A stretch of DNA of 64,000 bases from positions 186,001 through 250,000 of the forward strand of contig NZ_FODV01000005.1 of the NCBI RefSeq assembly GCF_900110465.1, in the 5' to 3' direction. The notes beneath the pieces were generated by a model that saw only the letters and a program-made list of their open reading frames with translations, was not told the origin of the DNA and did not search any database. Of this stretch, positions 1 through 8,603 are shown piece after piece; the stretch's first letter is position 1; each line of letters begins with the position of its first letter. The position numbers and the translations under genes were made by a program. The DNA comes from Halogranum amylolyticum. GTDB lineage: Archaea; Halobacteriota; Halobacteria; Halobacteriales; Haloferacaceae.

Positions 1-160
1 AGCCCGGATACGCCAACGGCGTCATCAGCCGTCCGTCGACGCTGCCGGCGGCGAGAGGGAGCACGAGGAACGCGAACGTCGCGAGGACGGCCGGGCCGGC
101 GAACAGTCGCCGAAGCACGCCGACGTCGATCGAGTCGGTCGAGTCGCCCACCTCGGTCAC
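1..160 (-). CDS. Partial membrane protein (N-terminal part only)
   Basis: Reading the minus strand, a GTG start at 160 opens a frame that runs off the left edge of the window. The visible 53 residues hold a short polar N-terminus and one hydrophobic segment at about residues 22-40, so it is likely a membrane protein. The start overlaps the stop of the upstream hydrolase gene as GTGA, which points to translational coupling and a shared operon. The family cannot be named from this fragment. Confidence 0.6.
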   Translation of the reverse strand, partial: MTEVGDSTDSIDVGVLRRLFAGPAVLATFAFLVLPLAAGSVDGRLMTPLAYPG

Positions 161-966
161 CGTGCGTCACCTCCCTCGCGGCGTTCGATGCCGTGACTCG
201 CCAACAGTTGCTCGGCGAGACTGGCCGTCCAGTGAGCGGCGGTCCGAGGGTCGAGGAGGAACTTCGTCGACTCGATCAGGTAGCCCGGTTTGCCGAGGTC
301 GGCCGTCACCTTGTGCATCAGGAGGGGGGCGTCGCCGTCGACGAGGTTGCCGTGTTTGTACCGGTGGTACGGCATGTACCACGGGACGACCCGGCCGTTG
401 ACGGTGTCGACCGCCTCCCGAGCGTGGCCAGGTGCGGGGTCGACGCTGCTCGGGAAGACCACCTGTCCGACGAAGCTCTCGTGGGTGCGGTAGATCCCCT
501 TCGAGGAGTGAAGATCGAGTACGACGTCCGGGTCGGTGTCGGCGACGAGTCCCCACAGCGCCCGGGCGAGTTCCGTGTTCGGTTCCGACCCCGGCGGGAA
601 CTGACGGTTGAAGTCGCCGTTGTCGTTCTTCCGGGTGTTGCGCTGGATGGCCGGTCGGTTCGCCTTCGGGACGGCGACGATGCGGCCAGCCCGGATGTCC
701 CACGAGGCGACGTCGGTGGCCGCCCGGTAGCCGCTCGGCTCGTCGCCGTGCATCCCGCCGACCACGAACGCCGTCGGCCCGTCTTCGGGGGCGTCGACGG
801 TGACGGTCTCCGTCTCGTAAGGCGTCCCCGCGAGTAGCGTCGACGTCGTCCGCTCGGCTACTCGCGGTTCGTTCTGTGTTGCCGACACAGTGCCCGTCAC
901 ACCGACCGCGGCGGCGACGCCGCCGAGTGTCGCTGTCGCCCGTTCGAGGAACGTCCGTCGTCTCAT
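157..966 (-). CDS. Secreted AspA/AstE-type (M14-like) zinc hydrolase
   Basis: A 269-residue protein of the succinylglutamate desuccinylase/aspartoacylase group. The motif GGMHGDEPSGY gives zinc ligands His73 and Glu76, VVLDLHSS gives His153, and DFNRQFP supplies the Asn-Arg pair that usually binds substrate carboxylates. The N-terminus MRRRTFLERA followed by a hydrophobic stretch is a Tat signal, so the enzyme should work outside the cytoplasm; the substrate is unknown. I chose the ATG at 966 because it starts the Tat signal, follows a purine-rich GAGAGG sequence, and has a TATA-like box at 991-1000. An upstream in-frame ATG at 1146 would add 60 residues of non-protein-like sequence. It overlaps the next gene by the GTGA junction. 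Confidence 0.8.
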   Translation of the reverse strand: MRRRTFLERATATLGGVAAAVGVTGTVSATQNEPRVAERTTSTLLAGTPYETETVTVDAPEDGPTAFVVGGMHGDEPSGYRAATDVASWDIRAGRIVAVPKANRPAIQRNTRKNDNGDFNRQFPPGSEPNTELARALWGLVADTDPDVVLDLHSSKGIYRTHESFVGQVVFPSSVDPAPGHAREAVDTVNGRVVPWYMPYHRYKHGNLVDGDAPLLMHKVTADLGKPGYLIESTKFLLDPRTAAHWTASLAEQLLASHGIERREGGDAR

Positions 967-990
967 CGTCCTCTCTTCCCACCGAGGGGT

Positions 991-1000
991 CAATATTATC
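991..1000 (-). promoter_or_regulatory. TATA-like promoter box of the zinc hydrolase gene
   Basis: The minus strand reads GATAATATTG 25-34 nt upstream of the ATG at 966, the usual distance for a haloarchaeal leaderless or short-leader promoter. Confidence 0.5.
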
Positions 1001-1188
1001 GGGCGACTAAGCCCCGCGTCCGCACTCGTCGGAGCCATCGGACTCCGCGCAACGTCCGCAGTCGTGCTATTTGTTGTCGTGGTTCGTGGCCGTGGCTCCC
1101 GTTCACAGTCCCTCGAACGAGCCGTTACAGTCTCTCGAACGGACACGTTAGCACATAGCTTGATGCGAGTTCCGTCCGACTAGTATGG

Positions 1189-2901
1189 GTGTACTCCGAG
1201 TCCTTCCCCCTCGCCGCCGTCGTGGTCGTTCTCCTCGTCGCCTCCGTAGGAACGCCGCTGTTCGGGCCGGTCGTCGGCGATGTCCTCGCACGGGAGACGG
1301 TCGAGAGTCAGGAGAGTCAGGCGAATCAGACGAGCCAAGAGAGCCAGGAGAACCAGGAGAGCGGACCCGACGATCCACCCGTCGAGGCCTGGATACGGAC
1401 CTACGGCGGACCGAGAGACGACCGTGGAGCCCTCGTCGTTCGCCTCGACGACGGTTATCTCCTCGCGGCGTCGACCCGCTCGTTCGGGCAGGCCACCGGG
1501 AGTCGCGGAGATCTGTGGCTGGTTCGACTCGACGAGGAGGGACGAGAGCAGTGGGCGCGACCGTACGGCACCGGGAGCGACGAATCACCCCGTGCGTTGC
1601 TCGTGACCGAGCGGGGGTACTTCCTCGCTGGCGAGATCGGCACGGTCGAGGGAGTCGAACTCTACGGTCTCGACGCCGACGGAGCGATCGAGTGGTCCCG
1701 GCTCTACGGCGTCGGTACCGGTGTCGGAGATGCGGTTCTACGCGACGACGGCTATCTGCTCGTCGGTCAGCGCATCACGGGTAACGGTTCGCAGCCGGCG
1801 GCCGTCGTCGCCGTCGACGACGTTGGTCGCTTTACGGAAATTCGGAACTACACCGGCCGACCGGCGGCGAAAGAGCGTTTCACCGACGTGATCGAGACGA
1901 CGAACGGGACGGTGCTCGTCGTCGGCGAAAGCGACCGCAGTGAGGGCGACGTCAGAGCGTGGGCGGTCGAACTTACGCCGGAGGGCGAGCCGCTGTGGCG
2001 CGAACTGATCGGGAGCCCGAGCGTCGAGGCCCGGACCACGAGCGTGGTCGAGCTCCCCGACGGGGATTACCTCCTCGTCGGAACGCAGACACGAAACCGG
2101 GTCGCCGCCGGATGGGCGGCACGGCTCGACGGGACGACTGGGACACTCCAGTGGCGTCGAAGCTACGACGAGGTGACGGTCGAAGACGTCGTCGTCGACG
2201 AGGGCGGCGTGTTACTCGTGGGGAGCTACCGCGAGGGGCGGAGCGCCACGACCGACGCGCTCGTCCTCGCGCTCGACGACCGCGGCCGGGAACGGTGGCG
2301 ACAGACGTACGGCGGCGACGGCAACGACGTGTTCGCGGCCGTCGAATCGACCGAGACGGGTCACCTCTTGGTTGGCTGGACCAGTTCGACCGGTGCGGGC
2401 CGTGACGACGTCTACGCTGTCGCCGTCGACCCGTCCATCCACGCTCGCGACCTCGCCACGTCGGCGACGACGGTCGACTCGGGAGAGACGATACAAGTTT
2501 CGGCGACGATCGTGAACCGCGGCGACCAGCGCCGGAGTCACCAGACGACGCTCCGCGTCGACGGGGACTCTCGAGAGACGAAGCCTGTCGTCGTTCCACC
2601 CGGTGAAGAGCGTTCCGTCTCTTTCGAACTGAGCTTCGAAGAACCGGGGAGCTACGCCGTCGCCGTCGACGGACTCACGCCGATTTCGGTGACGGTCGAC
2701 GCGACTCCGACGGCGACGCCCGAGTCGACGCCGACTGTGACTCCGACGGCGACACCCACGCCCGAACCGACGCCGTCACCGACATCCGCACCGACCACCG
2801 AGACGACGAGTCCCGGGTTCGGGGTCGTCGTGGGCGTGGCGGCGGTGGTCGGTGTGTTGTTGCTCGTCGTCCTCCGTCAACCGTCGCAGTCGGAGAAGTG
2901 A
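1189..2901 (+). CDS. PGF-CTERM surface protein with beta-propeller repeats
   Basis: A 570-residue secreted protein. Residues 1-30 are a signal peptide starting at GTG 1189. Residues about 55-400 hold some seven repeats built around a WxRxYGG.xxD core, typical of propeller-type repeats. Residues about 405-500 look like a CARDB/Ig-like domain. A Thr/Pro linker follows, then SPGFGVVVGVAAVVG and a final Arg, the PGF-CTERM signal that archaeosortase ArtA processes for lipid anchoring. The protein should therefore sit on the outer cell surface. No catalytic motif is visible and the ligand is unknown. An ATG at 1185 is out of frame, so GTG is used. Confidence 0.8.
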   Translation: MYSESFPLAAVVVVLLVASVGTPLFGPVVGDVLARETVESQESQANQTSQESQENQESGPDDPPVEAWIRTYGGPRDDRGALVVRLDDGYLLAASTRSFGQATGSRGDLWLVRLDEEGREQWARPYGTGSDESPRALLVTERGYFLAGEIGTVEGVELYGLDADGAIEWSRLYGVGTGVGDAVLRDDGYLLVGQRITGNGSQPAAVVAVDDVGRFTEIRNYTGRPAAKERFTDVIETTNGTVLVVGESDRSEGDVRAWAVELTPEGEPLWRELIGSPSVEARTTSVVELPDGDYLLVGTQTRNRVAAGWAARLDGTTGTLQWRRSYDEVTVEDVVVDEGGVLLVGSYREGRSATTDALVLALDDRGRERWRQTYGGDGNDVFAAVESTETGHLLVGWTSSTGAGRDDVYAVAVDPSIHARDLATSATTVDSGETIQVSATIVNRGDQRRSHQTTLRVDGDSRETKPVVVPPGEERSVSFELSFEEPGSYAVAVDGLTPISVTVDATPTATPESTPTVTPTATPTPEPTPSPTSAPTTETTSPGFGVVVGVAAVVGVLLLVVLRQPSQSEK

Positions 2902-2981
2902 GAGTATCGGATTGGCAGTCTAGCTCCGTGAGACTGTCGCGCTGAACATGTCTTATGGATGTCGATCGTTCGGAAAACGGA

Positions 2982-3056
2982 TGGGCGCTACAGGATTTGA
3001 ACCCGTGACAACTTGGTCCGAAGCCAAGCACTCTGTCCAGACTGAGCTAAGCGCCC
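2982..3056 (-). tRNA. tRNA-Arg (anticodon TCG)
   Basis: The minus strand folds as a full cloverleaf. The acceptor stem is GGGCGCT/AGCGCCC, the D stem GCTC/GAGT, the anticodon stem CTTGG/CCAAG around loop CTTCGGA (anticodon TCG, read as Arg CGA), and the T arm ACGGG-TTCAAAT-CCTGT. The discriminator base is A and no CCA is encoded. There is no intron. A T-rich run lies just past the 3' end at about 2974-2978 and may end transcription. Confidence 0.95.
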
Positions 3057-3133
3057 TCACTCCTTCGTACGGGGAGGTCTGATTTTAAACCCCCGGATTT
3101 CGTTCGGCGATGGGGATCGGACACACGCGACAG

Positions 3134-4420
3134 TCAGACAGCCGTACTGAGATGCGACACCGGAAGTTCAGACTCGTCGAGACGGAGGCGTCGCGCCAGT
3201 ACGTCGACGGTTATCGTCCGCGCCATCGACGTACTCTCCCCGCGAGTCGTTCCCTGGAGATGTCGCTCGCCGGGAATCGTCCCGTCCGTCTGCTCGTCGA
3301 CGAACCGCCGAAGCTCCCCTCGCGTCGTCGGTTCCGCCTCGGCCGCTAGCTCGCCGAGTCGCGTCAGTTCGAGGTGTGTCTCCACTGTCGCGGCCAGATA
3401 CCGCTCGGCGGTTTCGACGGGGTCTGTTACCGAGGGGACCGTCGAGAGGTAGCGCGCGGCGGCCGAGTCGTCGACGTCGACGTGATCCGTCACCCACTCG
3501 CGGATCGTCTCGGCGTCGGCGTCGGTCGAGAGGTCGTCTCGGGCGTCCGCACAGAGCGTCGCTTCCTCGGCGGCGACGTCGTGGAAGACGTCGCCGACGA
3601 CGACGGTGTCTGCACCGGCATCGAGCATCGCCTGTGCGTGCTCCCGAGAGTCGAGTCCGCCGCCGTACCAGAGTCGCGACCAGTCGAGGCTGTCTGCGAC
3701 GGCCGATAGGATGTCGGCTGCTTCGTCGCCGCCGTAGGTGCCGGAGTACTCCAGGTAGACGAGTTCGCTCTCGAGGTGTCGCTCGGCGGCCATCGCGTGC
3801 TGTTTCGCCGCGTCCGCCGCGAGCAGGTCGTCTTCCTCGACGTTCGCTTCGCGAGCGGCTGCGCTGTCGGGGTTCTGGATGACGTAGGCCTCGAACACCG
3901 CCTCCGAGAGCAGCAGCGAGGTGGCGACGTTCGCGAGCGCGTCGAGCACGCGGTCCGGCGTCCACCACGGGAGTTTCTCCGCGAGCATCGACGGCGTGAG
4001 TTCCTCGCGGATGTACTCGGTTCCTTTTCCGAGCGTGCCGACGAGCGACTCGGAGTCGCCGTTGAGCACTTCGGGGATGGCGATGAACGCGGCGGCCTCG
4101 CGGGTGCGTTCGGTGACGTGTCGCGCCTCGCTGGGTTCGTGGAAGGCGGGGACCGAGAGCGGTTCGAGGAGCGCGAACGTCTCTTCGGTGTTCCGCGCGG
4201 TGACGTCGCTCGACCCGCCGACGGAGACGGCGCTCGTGTGTCGAAGGAAGAGTGGGTAGAGCAGCGGGAGTTTCTTCGCGTTCTCGGGGTCGAGTTTGGT
4301 GACGTGGGTCCACTCTCTCGGAACCGGATTGGTGTCGAACGGGCCGACCGTCCGGCCGACGATGCCGACCGTGTCGACCAGTCGACCGACGCCGCGCGCG
4401 AACTCGTCGAAGGAAACCAT
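3134..4420 (-). CDS. GGGP-synthase/PcrB-family protein with long C-terminal extension
   Basis: A 428-residue protein whose first 280 residues match the (S)-3-O-geranylgeranylglyceryl phosphate synthase/PcrB TIM barrel: HVTKLDPENAKK near residue 40, AAFIAIPEVLNG near 110, LVYLEYSGTYGG near 220, then LWYGGGLDSREHAQAM and GADTVVVGD for phosphate binding. The family joins glycerol-1-phosphate to a prenyl diphosphate in archaeal lipid synthesis. Usual members have about 230-250 residues; this one carries about 150 extra C-terminal residues of unknown role, and its barrel is longer in the middle, so a changed substrate or a non-enzymatic role is possible. A TATA-like box at 4445-4452 lies 28 nt before the ATG, fitting leaderless transcription. 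Confidence 0.7.
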   Translation of the reverse strand: MVSFDEFARGVGRLVDTVGIVGRTVGPFDTNPVPREWTHVTKLDPENAKKLPLLYPLFLRHTSAVSVGGSSDVTARNTEETFALLEPLSVPAFHEPSEARHVTERTREAAAFIAIPEVLNGDSESLVGTLGKGTEYIREELTPSMLAEKLPWWTPDRVLDALANVATSLLLSEAVFEAYVIQNPDSAAAREANVEEDDLLAADAAKQHAMAAERHLESELVYLEYSGTYGGDEAADILSAVADSLDWSRLWYGGGLDSREHAQAMLDAGADTVVVGDVFHDVAAEEATLCADARDDLSTDADAETIREWVTDHVDVDDSAAARYLSTVPSVTDPVETAERYLAATVETHLELTRLGELAAEAEPTTRGELRRFVDEQTDGTIPGERHLQGTTRGESTSMARTITVDVLARRLRLDESELPVSHLSTAV

Positions 4421-4580
4421 CAGTTCAACTGCACGGAGCAGCGAGTAAATAGCTCGCGAATCGGTCGTGAGTTCCGGGACGACGGCGGCCTATCTCGGCT
4501 CGCCCCTTCTCGGCTCACCTCGTATGGTCGCCGGCGCGTTCACAACCCCTATTAGTGGCTGGTCGTGTACCACACAACCA
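4421..4580. promoter_or_regulatory. Divergent promoter region
   Basis: This 160-nt gap separates two divergent genes. The minus-strand box CTATTTAC (4445-4452) serves the GGGPS-like gene and the plus-strand box CCCTATTAG (4547-4555) lies about 27 nt before the ATG at 4581. Both genes therefore appear leaderless and could be co-controlled. Confidence 0.5.
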
Positions 4581-5702
4581 ATGCAGGATGTAGCCGTCAC
4601 GGCACGGTCACGAGTGCCGCCCATCGCTCGGGCGTTTCTCCGCTACGTCGGTCGGTCTCCCGACCCCGGAGTGGTACCCGTCCTCTTGCTTCGCTCCGAG
4701 GTCGACGCCGACATCGACGCGATGACCGAACGGATGTTCAGCGACGTCGAGGTCGAACTCGAGCGTGCGCTCGCGGCGGGCGAGATCGAGACGGTCGACG
4801 TGGGCACGGCGGTTCGGTTCGACTACGACACTCGACTCGTCCTGCCGGCGCTTCTGACGCTCGGTCGCCTCTGTCTGCTCGCCAACGACGTTCCGCTCCT
4901 CCGTCACGTCCGCGACGTCGACGAGGAGCTCGCCCGCGAGAGCAGGACGACGACCTACAACATCGTCCAGGCGCTCGTCGACGGCGACATGCGCGACGCC
5001 ATCAACGACGAGGAGTACGAGGACTTCGAGACGAACGCACGGCCGAAGTCCCGCGTCGCCGCACGCGCACAGGAACGCCTGTCGGAGAACGTCAGCTGCT
5101 GGTTCGAGAGCCCCGACACGCCTGCAGCCGTCCGCGAACACTACGAACACGCCGTCGGTCTCTCGGAGGGACACCAGGACGACGACGAACGGTTCCGCGA
5201 CCTGCTCGAGCGGTATCACGCCGCCGAGGGAGAAGATCGGTCGACCATCGCCGACGAGATTCGCGACTCCTACAAGTTCGCCGAGTCGGCGGACACGCTC
5301 GAGCTGTTCGACGACGACCAGTCGCTGCCGTACTTCCTCACCCAGTATCTCCGCGTCGGCATCCTCTACGAGGACATGCTGAACATGTACGAGGCCGACC
5401 TCGACGTCGACCTCGGACACGAGTTCAAGCGGGCGATCGTCCTCATGGTCATCGCGGCACAGGTCGGCCTCGACGACACGGACGACTACCCGGAGGACCG
5501 TCGGACGCAGCTGACGCCGGTGACGGCGGAGTTGAACCTCGCGGCCGACCAGGAGACGGGCGTCGCGAACCTCCGCGACGTCGTCGTCGAGTATCTCGAC
5601 CGGGCCGAAGCCTGTTCGCCCGACCATCTGACCAGCATGGCGATCGAGTTCATCCGACAGCAGTCGCTCGACCGGTTGGCAGCGCTACCGACGAGCGAGT
5701 AA
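4581..5702 (+). CDS. Unrecognised acidic, all-helical protein with Asp-rich motifs
   Basis: A 373-residue soluble-looking protein that I cannot assign to a family. Predicted content is almost all alpha helix. Two Asp-rich stretches stand out: RDVDEELARESR with YNIVQALVDGD after it (residues 111-136), and AAQVGLDDTDDYPEDRR (292-308). They loosely recall the first and second Asp-rich motifs of trans-prenyl diphosphate synthases, which is suggestive because the divergent neighbour is GGGPS-like; spacing (about 186 residues) is longer than usual, so this is only a resemblance. The ATG at 4581 was chosen because a TATA-like box sits 27 nt upstream; an in-frame ATG at 4467 lies upstream of that box. 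Confidence 0.65.
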   Translation: MQDVAVTARSRVPPIARAFLRYVGRSPDPGVVPVLLLRSEVDADIDAMTERMFSDVEVELERALAAGEIETVDVGTAVRFDYDTRLVLPALLTLGRLCLLANDVPLLRHVRDVDEELARESRTTTYNIVQALVDGDMRDAINDEEYEDFETNARPKSRVAARAQERLSENVSCWFESPDTPAAVREHYEHAVGLSEGHQDDDERFRDLLERYHAAEGEDRSTIADEIRDSYKFAESADTLELFDDDQSLPYFLTQYLRVGILYEDMLNMYEADLDVDLGHEFKRAIVLMVIAAQVGLDDTDDYPEDRRTQLTPVTAELNLAADQETGVANLRDVVVEYLDRAEACSPDHLTSMAIEFIRQQSLDRLAALPTSE

Positions 5703-5936
5703 AGGGCCCGAGATTTGACCGTTCCGACGGCGTCGTCGACACCGAGTCGCCTCCGGGACGTCCTCCGGCGGCGAGACACTCCGGTCCGACGTCGGGAGCC
5801 AGTAGTGTGTACCGATAGCTCTATCAAAAAGAATATTACCGACTCACCGTATTTTCTTATCAGTTGATGACTCCCGCCGATGCGGAGCGGTGTGTAGTCG
5901 GTCCGCGACGAGCGGGTGGTTCGGCGGTGACTGCCG

Positions 5937-6548
5937 ATGTATGACCTCCGTCCGACGTTCGACGCCGAGGTCGAGCCGGGAACGAACGTCCTCGTCACTG
6001 GCCCGCCGTTGACGGGAAAGCGGTCGCTCGCACTCGACGTCCTCGCGGCGGGGACGCGCGCGGACGAGGGGGCGATCGTCGTCACGACGAAAGACAGCGG
6101 CGAGCGTCTCCTCGGCGACTACGCGAAACGGACTCCCCACGAGGGGAAGCCGGTGGCCGTCGTCGACTGCGTCTCCCGCCAGCAGGGCGTCGGCGACCTC
6201 CGCGACGACGACCGGATCAAGTACGCCTCGTCGCCGGTCGACATGACCGGAATCGGGATCAAACTCTCGGAGTTCCTCCAGGCGTTCTATCAGGAACAGC
6301 GGATCGAACGCAACCGCATCCTGGTCCACTCGCTGTCGACGCTCCTGATGTACTCGAACCTCCAGACGGTGTTCCGCTTCCTCCACGTGTTCACGGGTCG
6401 GGTCCAGAGCGTGAACGGGCTCGGACTGTTCTGTATCGACGCGAGCGCTCACGACGAACAGACGATGAACACGCTCAAACAGCTGTTCGACGGCATCGTC
6501 ACGACGGCCGAAGACGAACCGCCGTCGATCCGACTCGCCAGCGACTGA
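5937..6548 (+). CDS. RecA/KaiC/RAD55-like ATPase-fold protein, degenerate P-loop
   Basis: A 203-residue single-domain protein of the RecA superfamily as found in many haloarchaea. The P-loop region VTGPPLTGKRSLA (residues about 20-32) keeps the GxxxxGK frame but has Arg where Ser/Thr normally binds magnesium. The strands IVVTTKD, VAVVDC, RILVHSLSTLL and LGLFCIDAS match the KaiC/GvpD/RAD55 core, with no canonical Walker B acidic pair. It is likely a regulatory or nucleotide-sensing relative rather than a recombinase. GGTGA at 5926-5930 is a well-spaced ribosome binding site before ATG 5937, and AT-rich promoter sequence lies at 5850-5862, so this gene probably has a leader of about 55 nt. Confidence 0.7.
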   Translation: MYDLRPTFDAEVEPGTNVLVTGPPLTGKRSLALDVLAAGTRADEGAIVVTTKDSGERLLGDYAKRTPHEGKPVAVVDCVSRQQGVGDLRDDDRIKYASSPVDMTGIGIKLSEFLQAFYQEQRIERNRILVHSLSTLLMYSNLQTVFRFLHVFTGRVQSVNGLGLFCIDASAHDEQTMNTLKQLFDGIVTTAEDEPPSIRLASD

Positions 6549-6549
6549 A

Positions 6550-6616
6550 GTCGAGTGGCGGCGATGACGACGTCGAATGGCAGCGATGACGACGTCGAAT
6601 GGCAGCGATAGTCGAC
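6550..6616. repeat. Three tandem copies of a 22-bp repeat
   Basis: Units at 6550-6571, 6572-6593 and 6594-6616 share the frame GTCGAnTGGCnGCGATgACG. They start one base after the stop codon of the RecA-like gene and end about 55 nt before the next gene. Copies differ at only a few bases, so the array is recent. No function is evident. Confidence 0.8.
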
Positions 6617-6670
6617 GCTGTCTCGTGAGCGCGCGAACCCTTTTTGTCTCCACTCGCCCTTTGCGACGGT

Positions 6671-7093
6671 ATGCCGCTCACGAGTGACGAGGAACTCCGC
6701 TCGCTGTTCGATCTCGAGACGATCGCCGTCGTCGGCTGTTCGACGACGCCCGGCAAGGCCGCACACGAGATCCCGGCGTACCTCCAACGTCACGGATACG
6801 AGATCGTCCCCGTCAACCCCTTCGCCGACGAGGTCCTCGGCAAGCGGGCGTACGACTCGCTGGACGAGGTCGAACGCTCGGTCGACCTGGTGAACGTGTT
6901 TCGACCGAGCGAGGCGGTGCCCGGCGTCGTCGACGACGTCCTCGCACGTCACGAGGAACACGCCGACGTACAGGCGCTCTGGCTCCAACTCGGCATCACA
7001 CACGACGAGGCGGTCGCTCGCGCCGAGGAAGCGGGGCTCCGCGTCGTGCAGGACAGATGTATGAAGGTGGAACACCAGCGGCTGCTGGAGTGA
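6671..7093 (+). CDS. CoA-binding domain protein (YccU-type)
   Basis: A 140-residue Rossmann-fold protein. The N-terminal IAVVGCSTTPGKAAHEIP (residues 16-33), VPVNPFADEVLG and LVNVFRPSEAVPGVV are the conserved strands and loops of the CoA-binding domain also found in succinyl-CoA synthetase alpha; QDRCMKVEH near the C-terminus is typical of the stand-alone YccU type. These proteins bind CoA or acyl-CoA, with an uncertain cellular role. A TATA-like CTTTTTGTC at about 6638-6646 is 27 nt before ATG 6671, so the mRNA is probably leaderless. Confidence 0.85.
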   Translation: MPLTSDEELRSLFDLETIAVVGCSTTPGKAAHEIPAYLQRHGYEIVPVNPFADEVLGKRAYDSLDEVERSVDLVNVFRPSEAVPGVVDDVLARHEEHADVQALWLQLGITHDEAVARAEEAGLRVVQDRCMKVEHQRLLE

Positions 7094-7132
7094 ACGTCAG
7101 CGTTTTCTCACTGTGGTCGGAGAGTTTCACAC

Positions 7133-8499
7133 GTGGCCGTCCGACTCCTCCACTACTCGGATCTCGAACGCGCGTTCGACGACCCGAAACACGCCGCACG
7201 CGTCGCCGCCGTCGTCGGCGAGCGACGCTGTCCGGGAACGCTCGTCCTCGGAACGGGCGACAACACCGCCCCGAGCGTCCTCGGCGTCGAGAGCGACGGA
7301 CGGCAGGCGCTGGACTTCTTCAACGCGGTCGGCACCGACTTCGAGACGTTCGGCAACCACGAGTTCGACCACGGACTCGACGCCGCGCGCGCGTTGGTCC
7401 GCGGCGCACCCAACGAGTGGCTCACGGCAAACATCTTCGAGGACGACGGACGGCGGTTCGGCCACCCCCACACCGCCCCGTGGACCGTCGCCGACGTCGA
7501 AGGCACTCGCGTCGGCCTCGTCGGCGTGACGACCGCGGAGACGCCGCTGTCGGACCCCAGAGCGACGTCGCTCACCATCACCGACCCCGTCGACGCCGCG
7601 ACCGAGGCGATCGCCGACCTCCGGGCGTCGGAGCCGGCGGTGGCGTTCGTCGTCGTCCTCGCTCACGTCGGCGACGAACGACTCGCAGACGCCGTCGACG
7701 CCGACGTCGTCCTCGACGGTCACCGTCACGACCCGGTCGTCTCTCGACACGGCGACACCTGTTACGTTCGGACCGGGGCCGGCGGGGAGCGGCTGACCGA
7801 GGTGCAACTCACGGCCGACGAAGCGCCGATCGTCGAGCCACACATCGTCGGCGAGGCGTCCGTCACGCCCGACGAGAGTCTCGAACAGGCGCTCGCGACT
7901 CGCATCGCGGTCACCGGACTCGACGAGGTGGTCACCCGCCTCGACGACCCTATCGAGCGGACCGACGTCACGGTCAACTGCGCGGAGAGCCCCCTCGGTA
8001 ACGCCGTCGCCGACGCGATCCGTTGGGCGCCGACGCCGACGCCGCCGTCGTCCCCGCCGGCGGGTTCCGCACCGGACCCGCCCTGTTCGGGGAGGTGACG
8101 GCGTTCGATCTCCGACGAGTGGCGCCGTTCGACGACGAGTTCCGCGTCGTCAGCTGCACGGGCGCGGACCTCCGTGCTGCCGTCCACGACCTCTCGCTCG
8201 CCGACGTCTGTGCGGACGCCCCCGAGGCCTGTTTCGGACACGTCAGCGGGATGCACGTCGTGTGGGACGACGACCGTTCGACGCTCTGCGAACTCTCCGT
8301 CGGCGGCGACCCCGTCGCTCCGGATCAGGAGTACACGCTCGCCACCGTCGCGTACTTCCTGCGGACGAACCGCCGACTCACGGCGGTCGGACCCGGCGAC
8401 GTCGTCGACAGCTACGCTGGCGAACATCCGCTCGTCGCTACGCTCGCTACGTCGGTCTCGACCCGCAGACCGACGGACGGATCGAACGGCCGACGTTGA
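7133..8499 (+). pseudogene. 5'-nucleotidase/UDP-sugar hydrolase family gene, single-base frameshift
   Basis: The first frame (GTG at 7133) encodes the metallophosphatase domain: LLHYSDLERAF, TLVLGTGDNTAP, FETFGNHEFDHG and VVLDGHRHDPV are the metal-binding blocks. The frame is lost near 8027-8030. From there the +1 frame to 8499 encodes the C-terminal 5'-nucleotidase domain (VVPAGGFRTG, FGHVSGMHVVW, YTLATVAYFL). Restoring one base would join them as RWAADADAAVVPAGGF and give about 455 residues, normal for the family. The surrounding GCGCCGACGCCGACGCCGCC run is prone to indels, so this could be a sequencing error as easily as a true pseudogene. A TTTTCTC box at about 7103 suits a leaderless start. 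Confidence 0.8.
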
Positions 8500-8603
8500 C
8501 AGAGCAGGAGCGACCCGCGTCCGGCCGGTCGCGAGAGACCCCCGACTGAGACGGTCGTCGTCGAGCGTCCGAGATGCCGACGGCGAGGGCGACGGCCGGC
8601 GAC

